Source: Leucobacter aridicollis (GTDB taxonomy: Bacteria > Actinomycetota > Actinomycetes > Actinomycetales > Microbacteriaceae). Taken from it: 64,000 nucleotides of DNA. How positions within the stretch are numbered: the first letter of the stretch is position 1; each line of letters starts with the position of its first letter. Both the position numbers and the translations under genes were made by a program. This document shows, in pieces, positions 16,263 to 25,632 of the stretch. The notes beneath the pieces were generated by a model. The model made no database searches. It was not told where the DNA came from and saw only the letters and a list, made by a program, of their open reading frames with translations. The DNA is taken from contig NZ_JACCBD010000001.1 of NCBI RefSeq assembly GCF_013409595.1, positions 1,240,001 through 1,304,000 on the forward strand. The letters run 5' to 3'.

Positions 16263-16315
16263 TCAGCAGTGGCGGCCGGCCCCCGGATGCCGCGGGCCGG
16301 CTCAATCAAATGCAG

Positions 16316-17884
16316 TTAGGCGCTGCGCTGACCGCCCTGGCGACGCTGGCCGCCGCCCTGGCCGCCGGAGCGCCCGCCGGGACGTCCGCCCTGGCCACCC
16401 TGGCCGCCCTGGCCGCCCTGGCCGCGCTGGCCACCCGAGCGCTGACCGCCCTGACCGCCGCGCTGGCCACCCGAGGCTGCGCCCTGTCCGCCCTGGCCTC
16501 CGCCACCACGGCGCGAGCGCTTACGCTTGGCGTTGGCACCCGTGGACGATCCCGACCCGGCGGGGTTGTGACCGGCGGCGCGCTGCTGCGCGGCCTGCGC
16601 CTCCGCGCGGCGCTGCTCGATAGCCTTCGGATCCTGGCGGGGAGCGACCTCGCCGATGAGGTCGAGGACCTCACGGTTGACGCTCTTCGCCATCGGATCG
16701 ACCTGCAGCGGCGTGACGTTGATCTTCGCCGCGCGCATGAGCTGGCGCATCTCGCCGCGCTGCTCGGGGAGCACGATCGTGACGACGTCGCCCTCGTTAC
16801 CGGCGCGCGCGGTGCGGCCCGACCGGTGCAAGTACGCCTTGTGCTCGACCGGGGGATCGATGTGGACGACGAGGTCGACACCGTCGACGTGCACGCCGCG
16901 GGCGGCGACGTCGGTCGCGACGAGCACCTTCGCCTCGCCCGAGACAAACTCAGCGAGGTTCCGGTCGCGGGCGTTCTGTGACAGGTTGCCCTGGAGCTCG
17001 ACGGCGGGGATACCGGCCGCGGTGAGCTGCTTTGCGAGCTTCTTCGCCTGGTGCTTCATGCGGGTGAACATGATCCTGCGGGCGGTACCGCTCGCGAGCG
17101 CCTCGATGAGGGCGTCCTTCTGGCCCTTGCCTGACACCTCGAAGATGTGGTGCGTGAGCTGCGGCACGGGGGACTCAGCGGAGTCGACCGAGTGCATCAC
17201 CGGATTGTGCAGGTACTTCTTCACGATGTTGTCGACGCCGTTATCGAGCGTCGCGCTGAAGAGGAGGCGCTGGCCCTGCTTCGGGGTCTTGTTCATGATG
17301 CGCGTGACCACGGGGAGGAAGCCCATGTCGGCCATGTGGTCGGCCTCGTCGAGCACGGTGATCTCGACGCCGTCGAGCGTCAGCACCCCCTGCTTGAGGA
17401 GGTCGTCGAGGCGGCCCGGGGCTGCGACGACGATGTCGACGCCGGCTTCGAGCGCGACCTCCTGGCGGCGTTGCGGCACGCCACCGAAGATCGTCGTGAC
17501 CTTCAGCCCGACGGGGTCGGCGAGCATCTTCAGCGTCTCCGCGATCTGCGTGACGAGCTCGCGGGTCGGGGCGAGGACGATGGCGCGCGGTCGCGACGGG
17601 CGACGCTTCTTCGCGGCCTCGCCCGCAGCGATTCCTGCCTCGCCGCCGGCGAGGTTCGCGGCGATCGGAATGCCGAACGCGATGGTCTTGCCCGAGCCGG
17701 TGCGGCCGCGGCCGAGCACGTCGCGCCCCTTCAGTGTGTCGGGGAGGGTGTCGCGCTGGATCGGGAACGGGGCAGTCTTGCCGTTCTTATCGAGTGCATG
17801 GGCGATGGGAGCGGGCACGCCGAGATCGGCGAAAGTCTGAGTGGTCACGCGGTGTCTAGTACTTCCTGCGTTGGTGTGAGTCAT
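16316..17884 (-). CDS. DEAD-box RNA helicase with Gly/Gln/Arg-rich tail
   Basis: ATP-dependent RNA helicase of 522 residues. All core motifs are visible: Q motif (FADLG to Gln43), Walker A GRTGSGKT (about 60-67), PTREL, DEAD (about 179-182), SAT, ARGVHVDGVDLV and HRSGRTARAG (about 351-360). From about residue 430 the tail becomes low-complexity, with a basic patch KRKRSRRGGGG followed by many GGQ and QRGG units, probably an RNA-binding disordered tail. In the usual actinobacterial RhlE/CsdA-like helicases such tails are shorter. A GTG 12 codons downstream is an alternative start. A perfect GGGGGATTTTCCCCC repeat sits immediately before the ATG. It is divergent from the TM0106 gene. Confidence 0.93.
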   Translation of the reverse strand: MTHTNAGSTRHRVTTQTFADLGVPAPIAHALDKNGKTAPFPIQRDTLPDTLKGRDVLGRGRTGSGKTIAFGIPIAANLAGGEAGIAAGEAAKKRRPSRPRAIVLAPTRELVTQIAETLKMLADPVGLKVTTIFGGVPQRRQEVALEAGVDIVVAAPGRLDDLLKQGVLTLDGVEITVLDEADHMADMGFLPVVTRIMNKTPKQGQRLLFSATLDNGVDNIVKKYLHNPVMHSVDSAESPVPQLTHHIFEVSGKGQKDALIEALASGTARRIMFTRMKHQAKKLAKQLTAAGIPAVELQGNLSQNARDRNLAEFVSGEAKVLVATDVAARGVHVDGVDLVVHIDPPVEHKAYLHRSGRTARAGNEGDVVTIVLPEQRGEMRQLMRAAKINVTPLQVDPMAKSVNREVLDLIGEVAPRQDPKAIEQRRAEAQAAQQRAAGHNPAGSGSSTGANAKRKRSRRGGGGQGGQGAASGGQRGGQGGQRSGGQRGQGGQGGQGGQGGRPGGRSGGQGGGQRRQGGQRSA

Positions 17885-17899
17885 GGGGGATTTTCCCCC
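17885..17899 (-). promoter_or_regulatory. Palindrome directly before the DEAD-box helicase start
   Basis: On the coding strand GGGGG-AAAAU-CCCCC stands directly before the ATG, so the only G-rich stretch that could serve as a ribosome binding site can pair with the five C bases next to the start codon. This could tune translation of the helicase. Confidence 0.4.
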
Positions 17900-18033
17900 G
17901 GTACTGTCAGTCTACTTGGCTCCCCTGTGGAGCGGCGGATGTCAGCGATCTCTGGACCGGAAGATGCCGACTGTCGGTGGTGCGCGGTAGCGTCGACTGT
18001 GCGCGGCGAGAGCCAGAACAGGAATGAGGCGCA

Positions 18034-21000
18034 ATGTTCGTTCGCGAGACCGAGACCGGGCCGCTGCTGGTCACGAGCGCCAGCGACCTCACGGCCGCGA
18101 GCGTGTGCGAGTTCGCGTTCCTGCGACGGGTCGACCTCAAGTTTGGCAGGGCCGTGGAGGTGCCTCCGGACGACGACGTGATGCTGGCGAGGGCTGGTGC
18201 GCTCGGCGATGAGCATGAGGAGCGGGTGCTCGCCGAACTACGTGAGACCTACGGGCGTGGTGAAGCCGGGGAGCCGGGAGGCGTCGTCGAGATTCCGCGA
18301 CCCACCGCAATGACGCCCGACGTGCTCGCCGCCGTTGCCGCTGAGACGGAGGTGGTCCTGGCGGGGAAAGCGAAGGTGGTGTTTCAGGCGACGTTCTTCG
18401 ACCCGGCGCAGCGGCCCGCGCGGCCCGAATCGGGCGAGCCCGCGATCGCGTTCCTCGGGTTCGCCGACTTCCTGGAGCTCCGCGACGACGGGACGTACGA
18501 GGTCCAGGACACGAAGCTTGCGCGCCGCGCGAAGGTCACCGCGCTGATGCAGCTCGCCGCCTACGCTGAGCAGCTCGACCGGCTCAGCGTGCCTGTCGCG
18601 GGCGAGGCGACGCTGATCCTGGGGTCGGGGGAGCGCACCTCACACAGGATCGCGGACATCGCACCCGTGTTTCGCCGCCGCCGAGCGCGGTTGCACCGGC
18701 TGCTGCTCGCAAGCTTCGCCGCGGTCGGAGCGGACGGGCTGCGGGCGAGCGCGCCTCCGGTCGCCTGGGGTGCCGACGGGGTCACTGCGTGCGGCCGCTG
18801 TGAGGTGTGCGAACCGGAGATTCGCCGGTCCCGAGATCCGCTCCTCATCGCCGGACTGTACCCGCGGCAGCGCGACGCCCTCGTCGCCGCTGGCCTGGCG
18901 ACGATTGACGCCGTCGCCGAGGCAGTTCCGGGCGTTGCGGACGGTTCGCTCGCGGTCCCCGGGCTCACCGGCGCGGCCCTCGAACGCATTGCGCTGCAGG
19001 CCGCCGTGCAGGTCGAGACGGAACAGGCCGCATCCGGAAGTACGGCGGCCACACCGCCCAGCGTGAGGGTCGTCGCCCCGGCGGCGCTCGCTGCGCTGCC
19101 CGCGCCGAACCCGGGTGACCTGTTCTTCGACTTCGAAGGCGACCCGTTCTACCGGGAGACCAGGGACGGCACCGCACACTGGAACCTCGATTATCTCTTC
19201 GGCATGGTCGACGAGCGCGAGGAATTCACGGCGCTCTGGGCGCACTCGCTGCGCGACGAGCGCGCCGCACTCGAACGCTTCATCGCGCTTGTGCGCGACC
19301 GGCGCGCGCAGTACCCGGGCATGCGGATCTATCACTACGCGAGCTACGAGCGCACGCACCTCCTGTCGATCGCGGCGCGCCACGGGGTGTGCGAGGCGGA
19401 GGTGGATCAGCTGCTGCGGGAGCACGTGCTCGTCGACCTGTATCCGGTCGTGCGGCAGGCGCTCCGTGTGGGATCGCGCTCGTACTCGATCAAGAAGCTC
19501 GAGCCGCTCTACATGGGCGCCGAGGTGCGCGCGGAAGACGGGGTGGTGAACGGTGCGCAGTCAGTCGTCGAGTACGCCGAGGCCGCCGCGCAGCTCGCAT
19601 CCGCCGACGCCGCCGAACGCGCAGCGGGGCAGCGCAGGCTCGACGACATCGCCGACTACAACAGGTACGACTGCGTCTCCACGCTCAGGCTGCGGGACTG
19701 GCTACTCGACATCGCCCGCGAGCACGGCGTTTCCCCGGCCTCGCCAGACGAGCTAGCGGGCAGCGGCGAGCCGCCCGTCGAACTCAGCAGGGTGGGAGAG
19801 CAGCTGCTTGAGCTCGCCGATACCGAGACCGACGCCGCCGCGCGGACGGCGCTGAAGCTCGCCGCGAGCGCCATCGACTATCACCAGCGCGAACAGAAAT
19901 CGTTTTGGTGGGCCCACTTCGCGAGGCTTGTCGATCCGGTCGAGGACTGGGCCGACACTCGCGATGTCGTCGTCGCAGACGCGGCGCTCAGCGAGGTCGT
20001 GGAGGACTGGCACCGGCCGCCACGCGCGCGCGTCGAACGGCGGCGCGTGCGGTTGCGCGGCGAGGTCGCCCCGGGCAGCACGCTGAAGCCCGGAACGCAG
20101 ATGTTCGCCCTGTACGAGCATCCGGCGCCGTTCCCGCAGTGGGGTGGGGCTCCCGGAGCGCGCGCCGCGCGTCAGATCGAGGTCATTGAACGCCACGAGG
20201 ACGGCGTGACGATCGAGGAGAAATTGCCGAATGATGCGATCCCGTTCGAGACGCTCCCGGTCGCGGTGACGCCGGGGTCGCCACCGCCCGCCGGGCGGCA
20301 GAAGGGCGCGATCGAGGAATGGGGGAGTTCGCTCGTCACGTCGAAACAGCTCGGCGTTGCTCCGCAGGACGCGGTCTATGCGCTGTTGACTCGCGCGCGG
20401 CCAACGCTGGTGAACGGGGCGGGGCTCGTCCCGCCGAGCGCTGACGAGGCGCTCGCCGCGGGCGGCAGCGAGGACGCGCGGACGATCGGGGCGGTGCTTG
20501 CGAGCCTGCGCGGCCTCGACCATGCCGCTCTCGCAGTTCAGGGCCCGCCCGGCACCGGGAAGACGTACCTCGCCGCTCGGGTGATCCGGCAGCTCGTCGA
20601 GCGCGACGGCTGGCGGATCGGGGTTGTCGCGCAGTCGCACAAGGTCGTCGAGAACGTGCTTGAGGGTGTCGTTGCGGCGGGGCTCGACGCCCGGCTTGTC
20701 GCCAAGGTGCCGCAGGGCGGCAAGCTCGCTCCCGGCGCTGAGCAGCCCGGGTATACCGTACTGGGACGCGACGGGTACGCCGCGTTCTTCGACGGCCTCG
20801 CCGGTCGCGGTGCCGTCATTGGCGGCACCGCGTGGGACTTCTCGAATGAGGATCGCTTCCCGCGCCGCAGCCTCGACCTGCTCGTCATCGACGAGGCAGG
20901 GCAGTTCTCACTTGCGCCGACGATCGCCGCGTCGGTCGCGGCCCGGCGCCTCCTGCTTCTCGGCGACCAGCAGCAGCTGCCGCAGGTGTCGCAGGGGTCG

Positions 21001-21714
21001 CACCCAGAACCCGTCGACCAGGCGGCGCTGTCGTGGCTGCTCGACGGCGGCGAGACGATGCCGGAGTCGCTCGGGTATTTCCTCGCCGAGACCCGGAGGA
21101 TGCACCCGGCGCTCACCGAGGTGGTCTCCGAACTTTCGTACGCCGGGCGGCTCCACGCCCACCCGACCACGCTGGACCGCTCGGTGGTTGGCGCCGACGG
21201 GCCCGGCCTGCACTGGCGTCCCGTCGAGCACCGCGGGAATTCGACGAGCTCCATCGAGGAGGCGGCGGCCGTGGTCGCGACGATCGAGCGGCTCCTTGGC
21301 GCGGGGGATCGGCCCGCGGCAGAACTGCACGAGGCAGGGGGCAGGCCGGCCGGCCGGGGCCGCCCGTTGACGGAATCCGACGTCATCGTCGTCGCGGCCT
21401 ACAACGCCCAAGTGGAGTGCGTGTCCGAGGCCCTCGCTGCGACCGGTCTCGAGCGCGTCAGGGTCGGCACTGTCGACCGCTTCCAGGGCCAGGAGGCCGC
21501 AATCTCGCTCGTGACCCTCGCTGCGTCGAGCCCCGAGGATGTGCCGCGCGGGCTCGAGTTTCTGCTCATGCGCAACCGTTTGAACGTCGCGATCAGTCGC
21601 GCCCAGTGGGCGAGCTACCTTTTCTCCGCCCCGAGCCTCGGCGACGGGCTTCCGGCATCGGCCGAGGGAGTTGCGGCGCTTTCGGGCTACCTTCGGCTCA
21701 CCGAGCGCGGGTAA
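18034..21714 (+). CDS. TM0106-family RecB-like nuclease fused to a DNA2-like helicase
   Basis: Large protein of 1226 residues. Three parts are visible. First, a RecB-like PD-(D/E)XK nuclease (about 25-260) with the catalytic strand around VQDTKLARRAK (about 155-165) and a Cys cluster CGRCEVC (about 251-257) that could bind a metal or iron-sulfur cluster. Second, after a helix-hairpin-helix-like stretch, an RNase H-fold exonuclease-like region with FFDFEGDPFYRE (about 364-375) and later YNRYDC. Third, a superfamily 1 helicase with Walker A GPPGTGKT (about 838) and Walker B LLVIDEAGQ (about 949), ending in VGTVDRFQGQEA and NRLNVAISRA. The family is widespread in actinobacteria and its role is not settled; DNA repair or defence is suggested by the domains. 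Confidence 0.9.
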   Translation: MFVRETETGPLLVTSASDLTAASVCEFAFLRRVDLKFGRAVEVPPDDDVMLARAGALGDEHEERVLAELRETYGRGEAGEPGGVVEIPRPTAMTPDVLAAVAAETEVVLAGKAKVVFQATFFDPAQRPARPESGEPAIAFLGFADFLELRDDGTYEVQDTKLARRAKVTALMQLAAYAEQLDRLSVPVAGEATLILGSGERTSHRIADIAPVFRRRRARLHRLLLASFAAVGADGLRASAPPVAWGADGVTACGRCEVCEPEIRRSRDPLLIAGLYPRQRDALVAAGLATIDAVAEAVPGVADGSLAVPGLTGAALERIALQAAVQVETEQAASGSTAATPPSVRVVAPAALAALPAPNPGDLFFDFEGDPFYRETRDGTAHWNLDYLFGMVDEREEFTALWAHSLRDERAALERFIALVRDRRAQYPGMRIYHYASYERTHLLSIAARHGVCEAEVDQLLREHVLVDLYPVVRQALRVGSRSYSIKKLEPLYMGAEVRAEDGVVNGAQSVVEYAEAAAQLASADAAERAAGQRRLDDIADYNRYDCVSTLRLRDWLLDIAREHGVSPASPDELAGSGEPPVELSRVGEQLLELADTETDAAARTALKLAASAIDYHQREQKSFWWAHFARLVDPVEDWADTRDVVVADAALSEVVEDWHRPPRARVERRRVRLRGEVAPGSTLKPGTQMFALYEHPAPFPQWGGAPGARAARQIEVIERHEDGVTIEEKLPNDAIPFETLPVAVTPGSPPPAGRQKGAIEEWGSSLVTSKQLGVAPQDAVYALLTRARPTLVNGAGLVPPSADEALAAGGSEDARTIGAVLASLRGLDHAALAVQGPPGTGKTYLAARVIRQLVERDGWRIGVVAQSHKVVENVLEGVVAAGLDARLVAKVPQGGKLAPGAEQPGYTVLGRDGYAAFFDGLAGRGAVIGGTAWDFSNEDRFPRRSLDLLVIDEAGQFSLAPTIAASVAARRLLLLGDQQQLPQVSQGSHPEPVDQAALSWLLDGGETMPESLGYFLAETRRMHPALTEVVSELSYAGRLHAHPTTLDRSVVGADGPGLHWRPVEHRGNSTSSIEEAAAVVATIERLLGAGDRPAAELHEAGGRPAGRGRPLTESDVIVVAAYNAQVECVSEALAATGLERVRVGTVDRFQGQEAAISLVTLAASSPEDVPRGLEFLLMRNRLNVAISRAQWASYLFSAPSLGDGLPASAEGVAALSGYLRLTERG

Positions 21715-21723
21715 CGTGGAGTC

Positions 21724-22995
21724 ATGGTAAAGGTTCCTGGCCCCTTCAAGACGCCGCCGTCGATCACGCTCGACCCCAAGCCGCTCGCAGACGTACCTGA
21801 CACGCCACTCACGCCCGAGTCTGGCGATGCTCGGGCGCCGCGGAGCGCGTCGCGCCGCTCTGAAATCCCGGTGTTCGAGGTGATGCAGATCACCGACGAG
21901 GTCGCGCGCCGACGGCACGCCGGCCACGATGTCGTCTCACTTTGCGCCGGAGAACCGAGCGCCCGCCCGGCTCCGGGGACGCTCCAGCCCGCCGGCTACA
22001 CCGGGCCGCTCGGTACGACGCCGCTGCGGGAAGCCATTGCCGGACACTACCGCGACTGGTACGGCGTCGAGGTCGACCCGGGGCGCGTGGCGGTGACGAC
22101 CGGGTCATCTGGCGCGTTCCAGCTCGTGTTCCTCACCGCGTTCGACCCGGGAGACAGGGTCGCGCTCGTGAGCCCCGGGTATCCCGCCTACCGGAACATC
22201 CTCACGGCCCTCGGCGTGCACGTAGTCGAGATCGCCACCGGGCCGGAGACGCGGTATCAGCCGACGCCGCAGCTCCTCGACGAGGCCGTTCGCGAGCACG
22301 GCGACCTTGCCGGGCTCATCGTCGCGTCACCGGCGAATCCGACAGGCACGATGCTGGCGCGGTCCGAGCTCCAGTCGCTCGTCGAGTGGTGCTCCGCGAA
22401 GGGCGCACGCTTCATCAGCGACGAGATCTACCACGGCATCACCTTCATCGACGCCGGCCCCGACAGCCGCGGCGTGAGCGCTGTTGAGCTCGACAGCGAC
22501 GCGATCGTCATCAACTCGTTCTCGAAGTACTGGGGCATGACCGGCTGGCGACTCGGGTGGGCGCTGCTGCCCGAAGACATGGTCGCCCCCTTCGAGGCGC
22601 TCGCGTCGAACTTCGCGCTGTCGCCCCCGGCTCCCGCCCAGGAACTCGCGATGCGGGCGTTCGCGCCTGAGACCTATGCGGAGCGCGACAGCGTCGTCCA
22701 GGGATTCGCGAAGGCCAGGGCGCTGATCCTCGACGCCGAACAGTCACTGAACTGGGGCGCGGCGGCGCCGTCCGACGGTGCGTTTTACTACTACTCGGAG
22801 CTGGGTCCGCAGCTCGAGCGGTTCGGCGACTCATCCTCGTACGCCCGAGCCCTGCTCGAGGGCGCCGACGTCGCGGTCGTGCCTGGCGGCGACTTCGACC
22901 CCGTCGCCGGGCATCGGGCCGTGCGGCTCTCCTACGCTGCGGGCGAGGCGGCGGTCGCGGAGGCGCTCGACCGCATTATCCGCTTCCAGGGATAG
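21724..22995 (+). CDS. Class I/II PLP-dependent aminotransferase
   Basis: Fold-type I aminotransferase of 423 residues. The PLP lysine is in the segment VINSFSKYWGMTGWRLGW, and the cofactor contacts ASPANPTG and DEIYHG are in place. An N-terminal extension of about 35 residues, rich in Pro and Ser, comes before the usual start of the fold. The amino acid specificity cannot be read from sequence; aspartate/alanine-like enzymes are closest. It follows the TM0106 gene after nine bases, but a TAACGT box overlapping that gene's stop ends six bases before ATG 21724, so a separate leaderless transcript is likely. A long hairpin follows the stop. Confidence 0.9.
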   Translation: MVKVPGPFKTPPSITLDPKPLADVPDTPLTPESGDARAPRSASRRSEIPVFEVMQITDEVARRRHAGHDVVSLCAGEPSARPAPGTLQPAGYTGPLGTTPLREAIAGHYRDWYGVEVDPGRVAVTTGSSGAFQLVFLTAFDPGDRVALVSPGYPAYRNILTALGVHVVEIATGPETRYQPTPQLLDEAVREHGDLAGLIVASPANPTGTMLARSELQSLVEWCSAKGARFISDEIYHGITFIDAGPDSRGVSAVELDSDAIVINSFSKYWGMTGWRLGWALLPEDMVAPFEALASNFALSPPAPAQELAMRAFAPETYAERDSVVQGFAKARALILDAEQSLNWGAAAPSDGAFYYYSELGPQLERFGDSSSYARALLEGADVAVVPGGDFDPVAGHRAVRLSYAAGEAAVAEALDRIIRFQG

Positions 22996-23041
22996 GCCAG
23001 ACCCGGGCCCGGCCCGGACCCCGCCCACTAGATCTGAATAA

Positions 23042-23087
23042 GACGCAGGGTATGCCCGAACTCGAGAAGTTGGGCATACCCTGCGTC
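23042..23087. terminator. 16-bp perfect hairpin between aminotransferase and hypothetical gene
   Basis: The 16 bases at 23042-23057 pair perfectly with 23072-23087 around a 14-base loop (GACGCAGGGTATGCCC is the left arm). It lies between convergent genes and can terminate both, although U tracts are lacking. Confidence 0.65.
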
Positions 23088-23156
23088 GATTGCATAGATA
23101 CGGGGTGGAGAGGCGCGGCCGAGACGTCCCGACGCCGCTGGCCCGGCAGCCGCCAG

Positions 23157-23690
23157 CTACTTGAGGCGGATGGGCGTGCCGGCCGTGATTCCGAAGCGTG
23201 CCTGGAGGGCGTCGGTGACGGTACCGGCGGTCTTCGGGTCATTCATCGGGGCTGGGGCCGCGCCGAGCGCAGCGACAACCGCCGCCCCGCCGGGCACGTC
23301 GAGCTCAATCGAGGTGATCGCCGAGGCGAGCGGCCCCTCGAGCCCGGCGACGGCGCGCGAGACCGCAGAGCGCACGGCCCGCGTGAGTGCTTCGATGTCG
23401 GCGGGGTCGATCAGCTCGCCGGAGTCGACGGGAAGCGGCCCGCCGACGGTGCGCGCCCGGCCGAGCTCGACCTCGCTCCGGGTGTAGGTGACGCCATCGC
23501 CGGTGACGACCTCGGCGATCGCCGTGGACCCCTCCGGCGAGGTCACGAGTCGCACGAGGACGTCGAGCTCGTTTGAGGTTGAGACGGGGGTCGATGCCGC
23601 GCCGGCAAAGGGGAGCGGAATGCCCGAAGGGGCGCCACCGTGATCGTGCTGATCAGGTGACGCCCCTCCGAAGGTGAACTTAAGATCCAT
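23157..23690 (-). CDS. Hypothetical protein upstream-oriented with ald
   Basis: Protein of 177 residues without signal peptide or membrane helix. The N-terminus has a His/Gly stretch (DQHDHGG), the middle is acidic and Ala-rich, and the C-terminus (TVTDALQARFGITAGTPIRLK) looks ordered. I do not recognise the family. Codon use is normal for the window. A TACTCT box (23698-23703 on this strand) ends seven bases before the ATG, so it may have its own leaderless transcript; it also lies only 24 bases after the alanine dehydrogenase stop and could be co-transcribed with it. Confidence 0.6.
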   Translation of the reverse strand: MDLKFTFGGASPDQHDHGGAPSGIPLPFAGAASTPVSTSNELDVLVRLVTSPEGSTAIAEVVTGDGVTYTRSEVELGRARTVGGPLPVDSGELIDPADIEALTRAVRSAVSRAVAGLEGPLASAITSIELDVPGGAAVVAALGAAPAPMNDPKTAGTVTDALQARFGITAGTPIRLK

Positions 23691-23714
23691 AGGATCCAGA
23701 GTACTCCTGCGCGA

Positions 23715-24842
23715 TTACGCGTTTGCTGCGAGAACCTCGTCGACTGCCTTGAAGGGCAGCTCGGGGAACGCGTCTACGACACCCTTGAAGGTGATGACGC
23801 CGTCGTGGGCGTTGAGGCCCTTCGCGAGTGCCTCGTCAGCCTGGAGCGCCTTGACCCAGCCCTTGTCGGCGAGTGCGACGACGTAGGGGAGCGTTGCGTT
23901 GGTGAGCGCAGCGGTCGAGGTCTCGGGGACCGCGCCCGGCATGTTCGCCACGCAGTAGTAGATCGAGTTGTGCACCGGGAAGGTGGGGTCGTCGTGCGTG
24001 GTGGGGCGCGAGTTCTCGAAGCAGCCGCCCTGGTCGATCGCGATGTCGACGAGGACCGAGCCGGCCTTCATCTGAGCGACCATCTCGTCGGTGACGAGCT
24101 TCGGAGCCTTCTCGCCCGGGATCAGCACGGAGCCGATCACGAGGTCGGCGTCCTTGAGCGCCTCGGTGATGTTGTGCGCGTTCGAGGTGCGGGTCTGGAT
24201 GCGACCGCTGAACTCGTCCTCGAGCTGCTTGAGGCGGGGGATCGCGATATCGATCACGGTGACCTCAGCGCCCATGCCGTACGCGATGCGTGCTGCCTGC
24301 TCGCCGGCTGCGCCGCCGCCGATGACGACAACCTTGCCGCGACGGGTCGCGGTGACGCCACCGAGGAGGATGCCGCGGCCACCGTTCGCCTTCATGAGCG
24401 AGTACGCGCCGACCTGAACCGAGAGACGGCCAGCGACCTCGGACATCGGTGCGAGGAGCGGGAGGCCGCGGTTCGCGAGCTGCACGGTCTCGTACGCGAT
24501 TGCGGTGGTGCCCGACTTGACGACAGCCTCGCTGAGAGTCTTGTCTGCGGCGAGGTGCAGGTAGGTGAAGAGCACCTGGTCCTTGCGCATCTTGTCATAC
24601 TCGGACGCGATGGGCTCCTTGACCTTGAGGATCATGTCGCTCTCGGCCCACACCTGGTCTGCCGAGGGGACGATGGTCGCGCCTGCGGCTACGTACTCAT
24701 CATCGGTGATGGCCGAGCCGAGGCCGGCGCCTGCCTGCACGAGTACCTCGTGGCCGCGGCGCTTGAGTTCGAACACGCCCGCCTGCGTGATGGCGACGCG
24801 GTTCTCGTTGTTCTTGATTTCGGTGGGAATACCGACGCGCAT
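23715..24842 (-). CDS. ald: Alanine dehydrogenase
   Basis: NAD-dependent L-alanine dehydrogenase (alanine to pyruvate and ammonia, reversible) of 375 residues, the normal length. The start is ATG 24842 with a GGAGA site; the upstream in-frame codons are not conserved. Active-site residues are present at the expected places: Arg15, Lys75 in KVKEP, His96 in TYLHLAADK and Asp270 in [11 protein letters not shown]. The Rossmann motif GGGAAG is at 175-180. The divergent Lrp-type gene is its probable activator, as in other actinobacteria where AldR controls ald. Confidence 0.96.
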   Translation of the reverse strand: MRVGIPTEIKNNENRVAITQAGVFELKRRGHEVLVQAGAGLGSAITDDEYVAAGATIVPSADQVWAESDMILKVKEPIASEYDKMRKDQVLFTYLHLAADKTLSEAVVKSGTTAIAYETVQLANRGLPLLAPMSEVAGRLSVQVGAYSLMKANGGRGILLGGVTATRRGKVVVIGGGAAGEQAARIAYGMGAEVTVIDIAIPRLKQLEDEFSGRIQTRTSNAHNITEALKDADLVIGSVLIPGEKAPKLVTDEMVAQMKAGSVLVDIAIDQGGCFENSRPTTHDDPTFPVHNSIYYCVANMPGAVPETSTAALTNATLPYVVALADKGWVKALQADEALAKGLNAHDGVITFKGVVDAFPELPFKAVDEVLAANA

Positions 24843-25040
24843 GATCTTCTCCAAATAAATGCGTAACGGGTGTGTAGTTTGCATCGCGGTATCCGTTGAA
24901 GTTCGTCTACAAAAGGGTCGAAACAGCGGATGTGACGCGATAGACTTGAAGTATATTCGATATCCGCAGAGATTTGGTGAATTCTCTTCGGAATCAGTTG
25001 TTGAGCCTGCCGCATATGAAGTGGAAGAGGAAATTCACGC
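24843..25040. promoter_or_regulatory. Divergent promoter region of ald and the Lrp-type regulator
   Basis: This 198-base gap is much richer in A+T than its neighbours and must contain both promoters. Repeated GGTATCC, GATATCC and near-palindromic ATATTCGATAT (around 24953-24963) are candidate binding sites for the Lrp-type regulator. Ribosome binding sites are visible at both ends: GGAGA for ald and AGAGGAAA for the regulator. Confidence 0.45.
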
Positions 25041-25523
25041 ATGGAATCGAAGAATCTTCGCCTCGAGAACGATCTAGACGCGGTTGACCGTAAGATCATG
25101 GAGGAACTGCAGGCGAACGGCCGCATGACCAACGCGGAGCTCGCGGAGCGCGTCGGCGTGGCGGCGTCCACCTGCATCGCCCGCGTGCGCAGCCTCGTTT
25201 CCCGCCGTGTCATTACCGGATTCACCGCCGCCGTCGACCCGCGTGCGATGGGGCTCGACCTGCAGGTGCTCGTCAGCGTGACCGTCCGCTCGGGCGCCCG
25301 CCAGCGTATCGCCGAGATGAGCGAGGAACTGCGGGCGCTGCCCGAGGTGATGCAGCTCTTCTTCCTCGGTGGCGTCGAAGACTTCATCATTCACCTCGCC
25401 GCGCGCGACTCCGATCACGTGCGCGACTTCGTCATGGAAAACCTGTCGGCCCATCCGGCGGTCTCCTCCACGCGCACGAGCATCGTCTTTAGCCACCACC
25501 AGAACCCCGTCCGCCAGCCGTAG
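25041..25523 (+). CDS. aldR: Lrp/AsnC-family regulator, AldR-like
   Basis: Regulator of 160 residues with the N-terminal helix-turn-helix (DRKIMEELQANGRMTNAELAERVGVAASTCIARVRSLVSRRVI, about 16-60) and the C-terminal effector (RAM/ACT-like) domain that binds an amino acid. Its place next to and divergent from ald, together with the family, makes it the alanine-responsive regulator of ald. The symbol is given by context, not by direct evidence. The ATG has an AGAGGAAA site upstream. Confidence 0.9.
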   Translation: MESKNLRLENDLDAVDRKIMEELQANGRMTNAELAERVGVAASTCIARVRSLVSRRVITGFTAAVDPRAMGLDLQVLVSVTVRSGARQRIAEMSEELRALPEVMQLFFLGGVEDFIIHLAARDSDHVRDFVMENLSAHPAVSSTRTSIVFSHHQNPVRQP

Positions 25524-25632
25524 CGCGCCCGCCCGCACTCGGCGTAGGGTGGGGAACGGTCGCTGCAGGTCCGCGGCCGACCGCAGAAGCACCAGCCGCC
25601 GGCGATTCGGCGGAGAGAAGGGGTGGAACGCC

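Noticed and set aside
16316..16620. Repeats in DNA that could suggest a tandem array
   Set aside because: They encode the Gly/Gln/Arg tail of the helicase in frame, so this is protein low complexity and not a separate repeat element.
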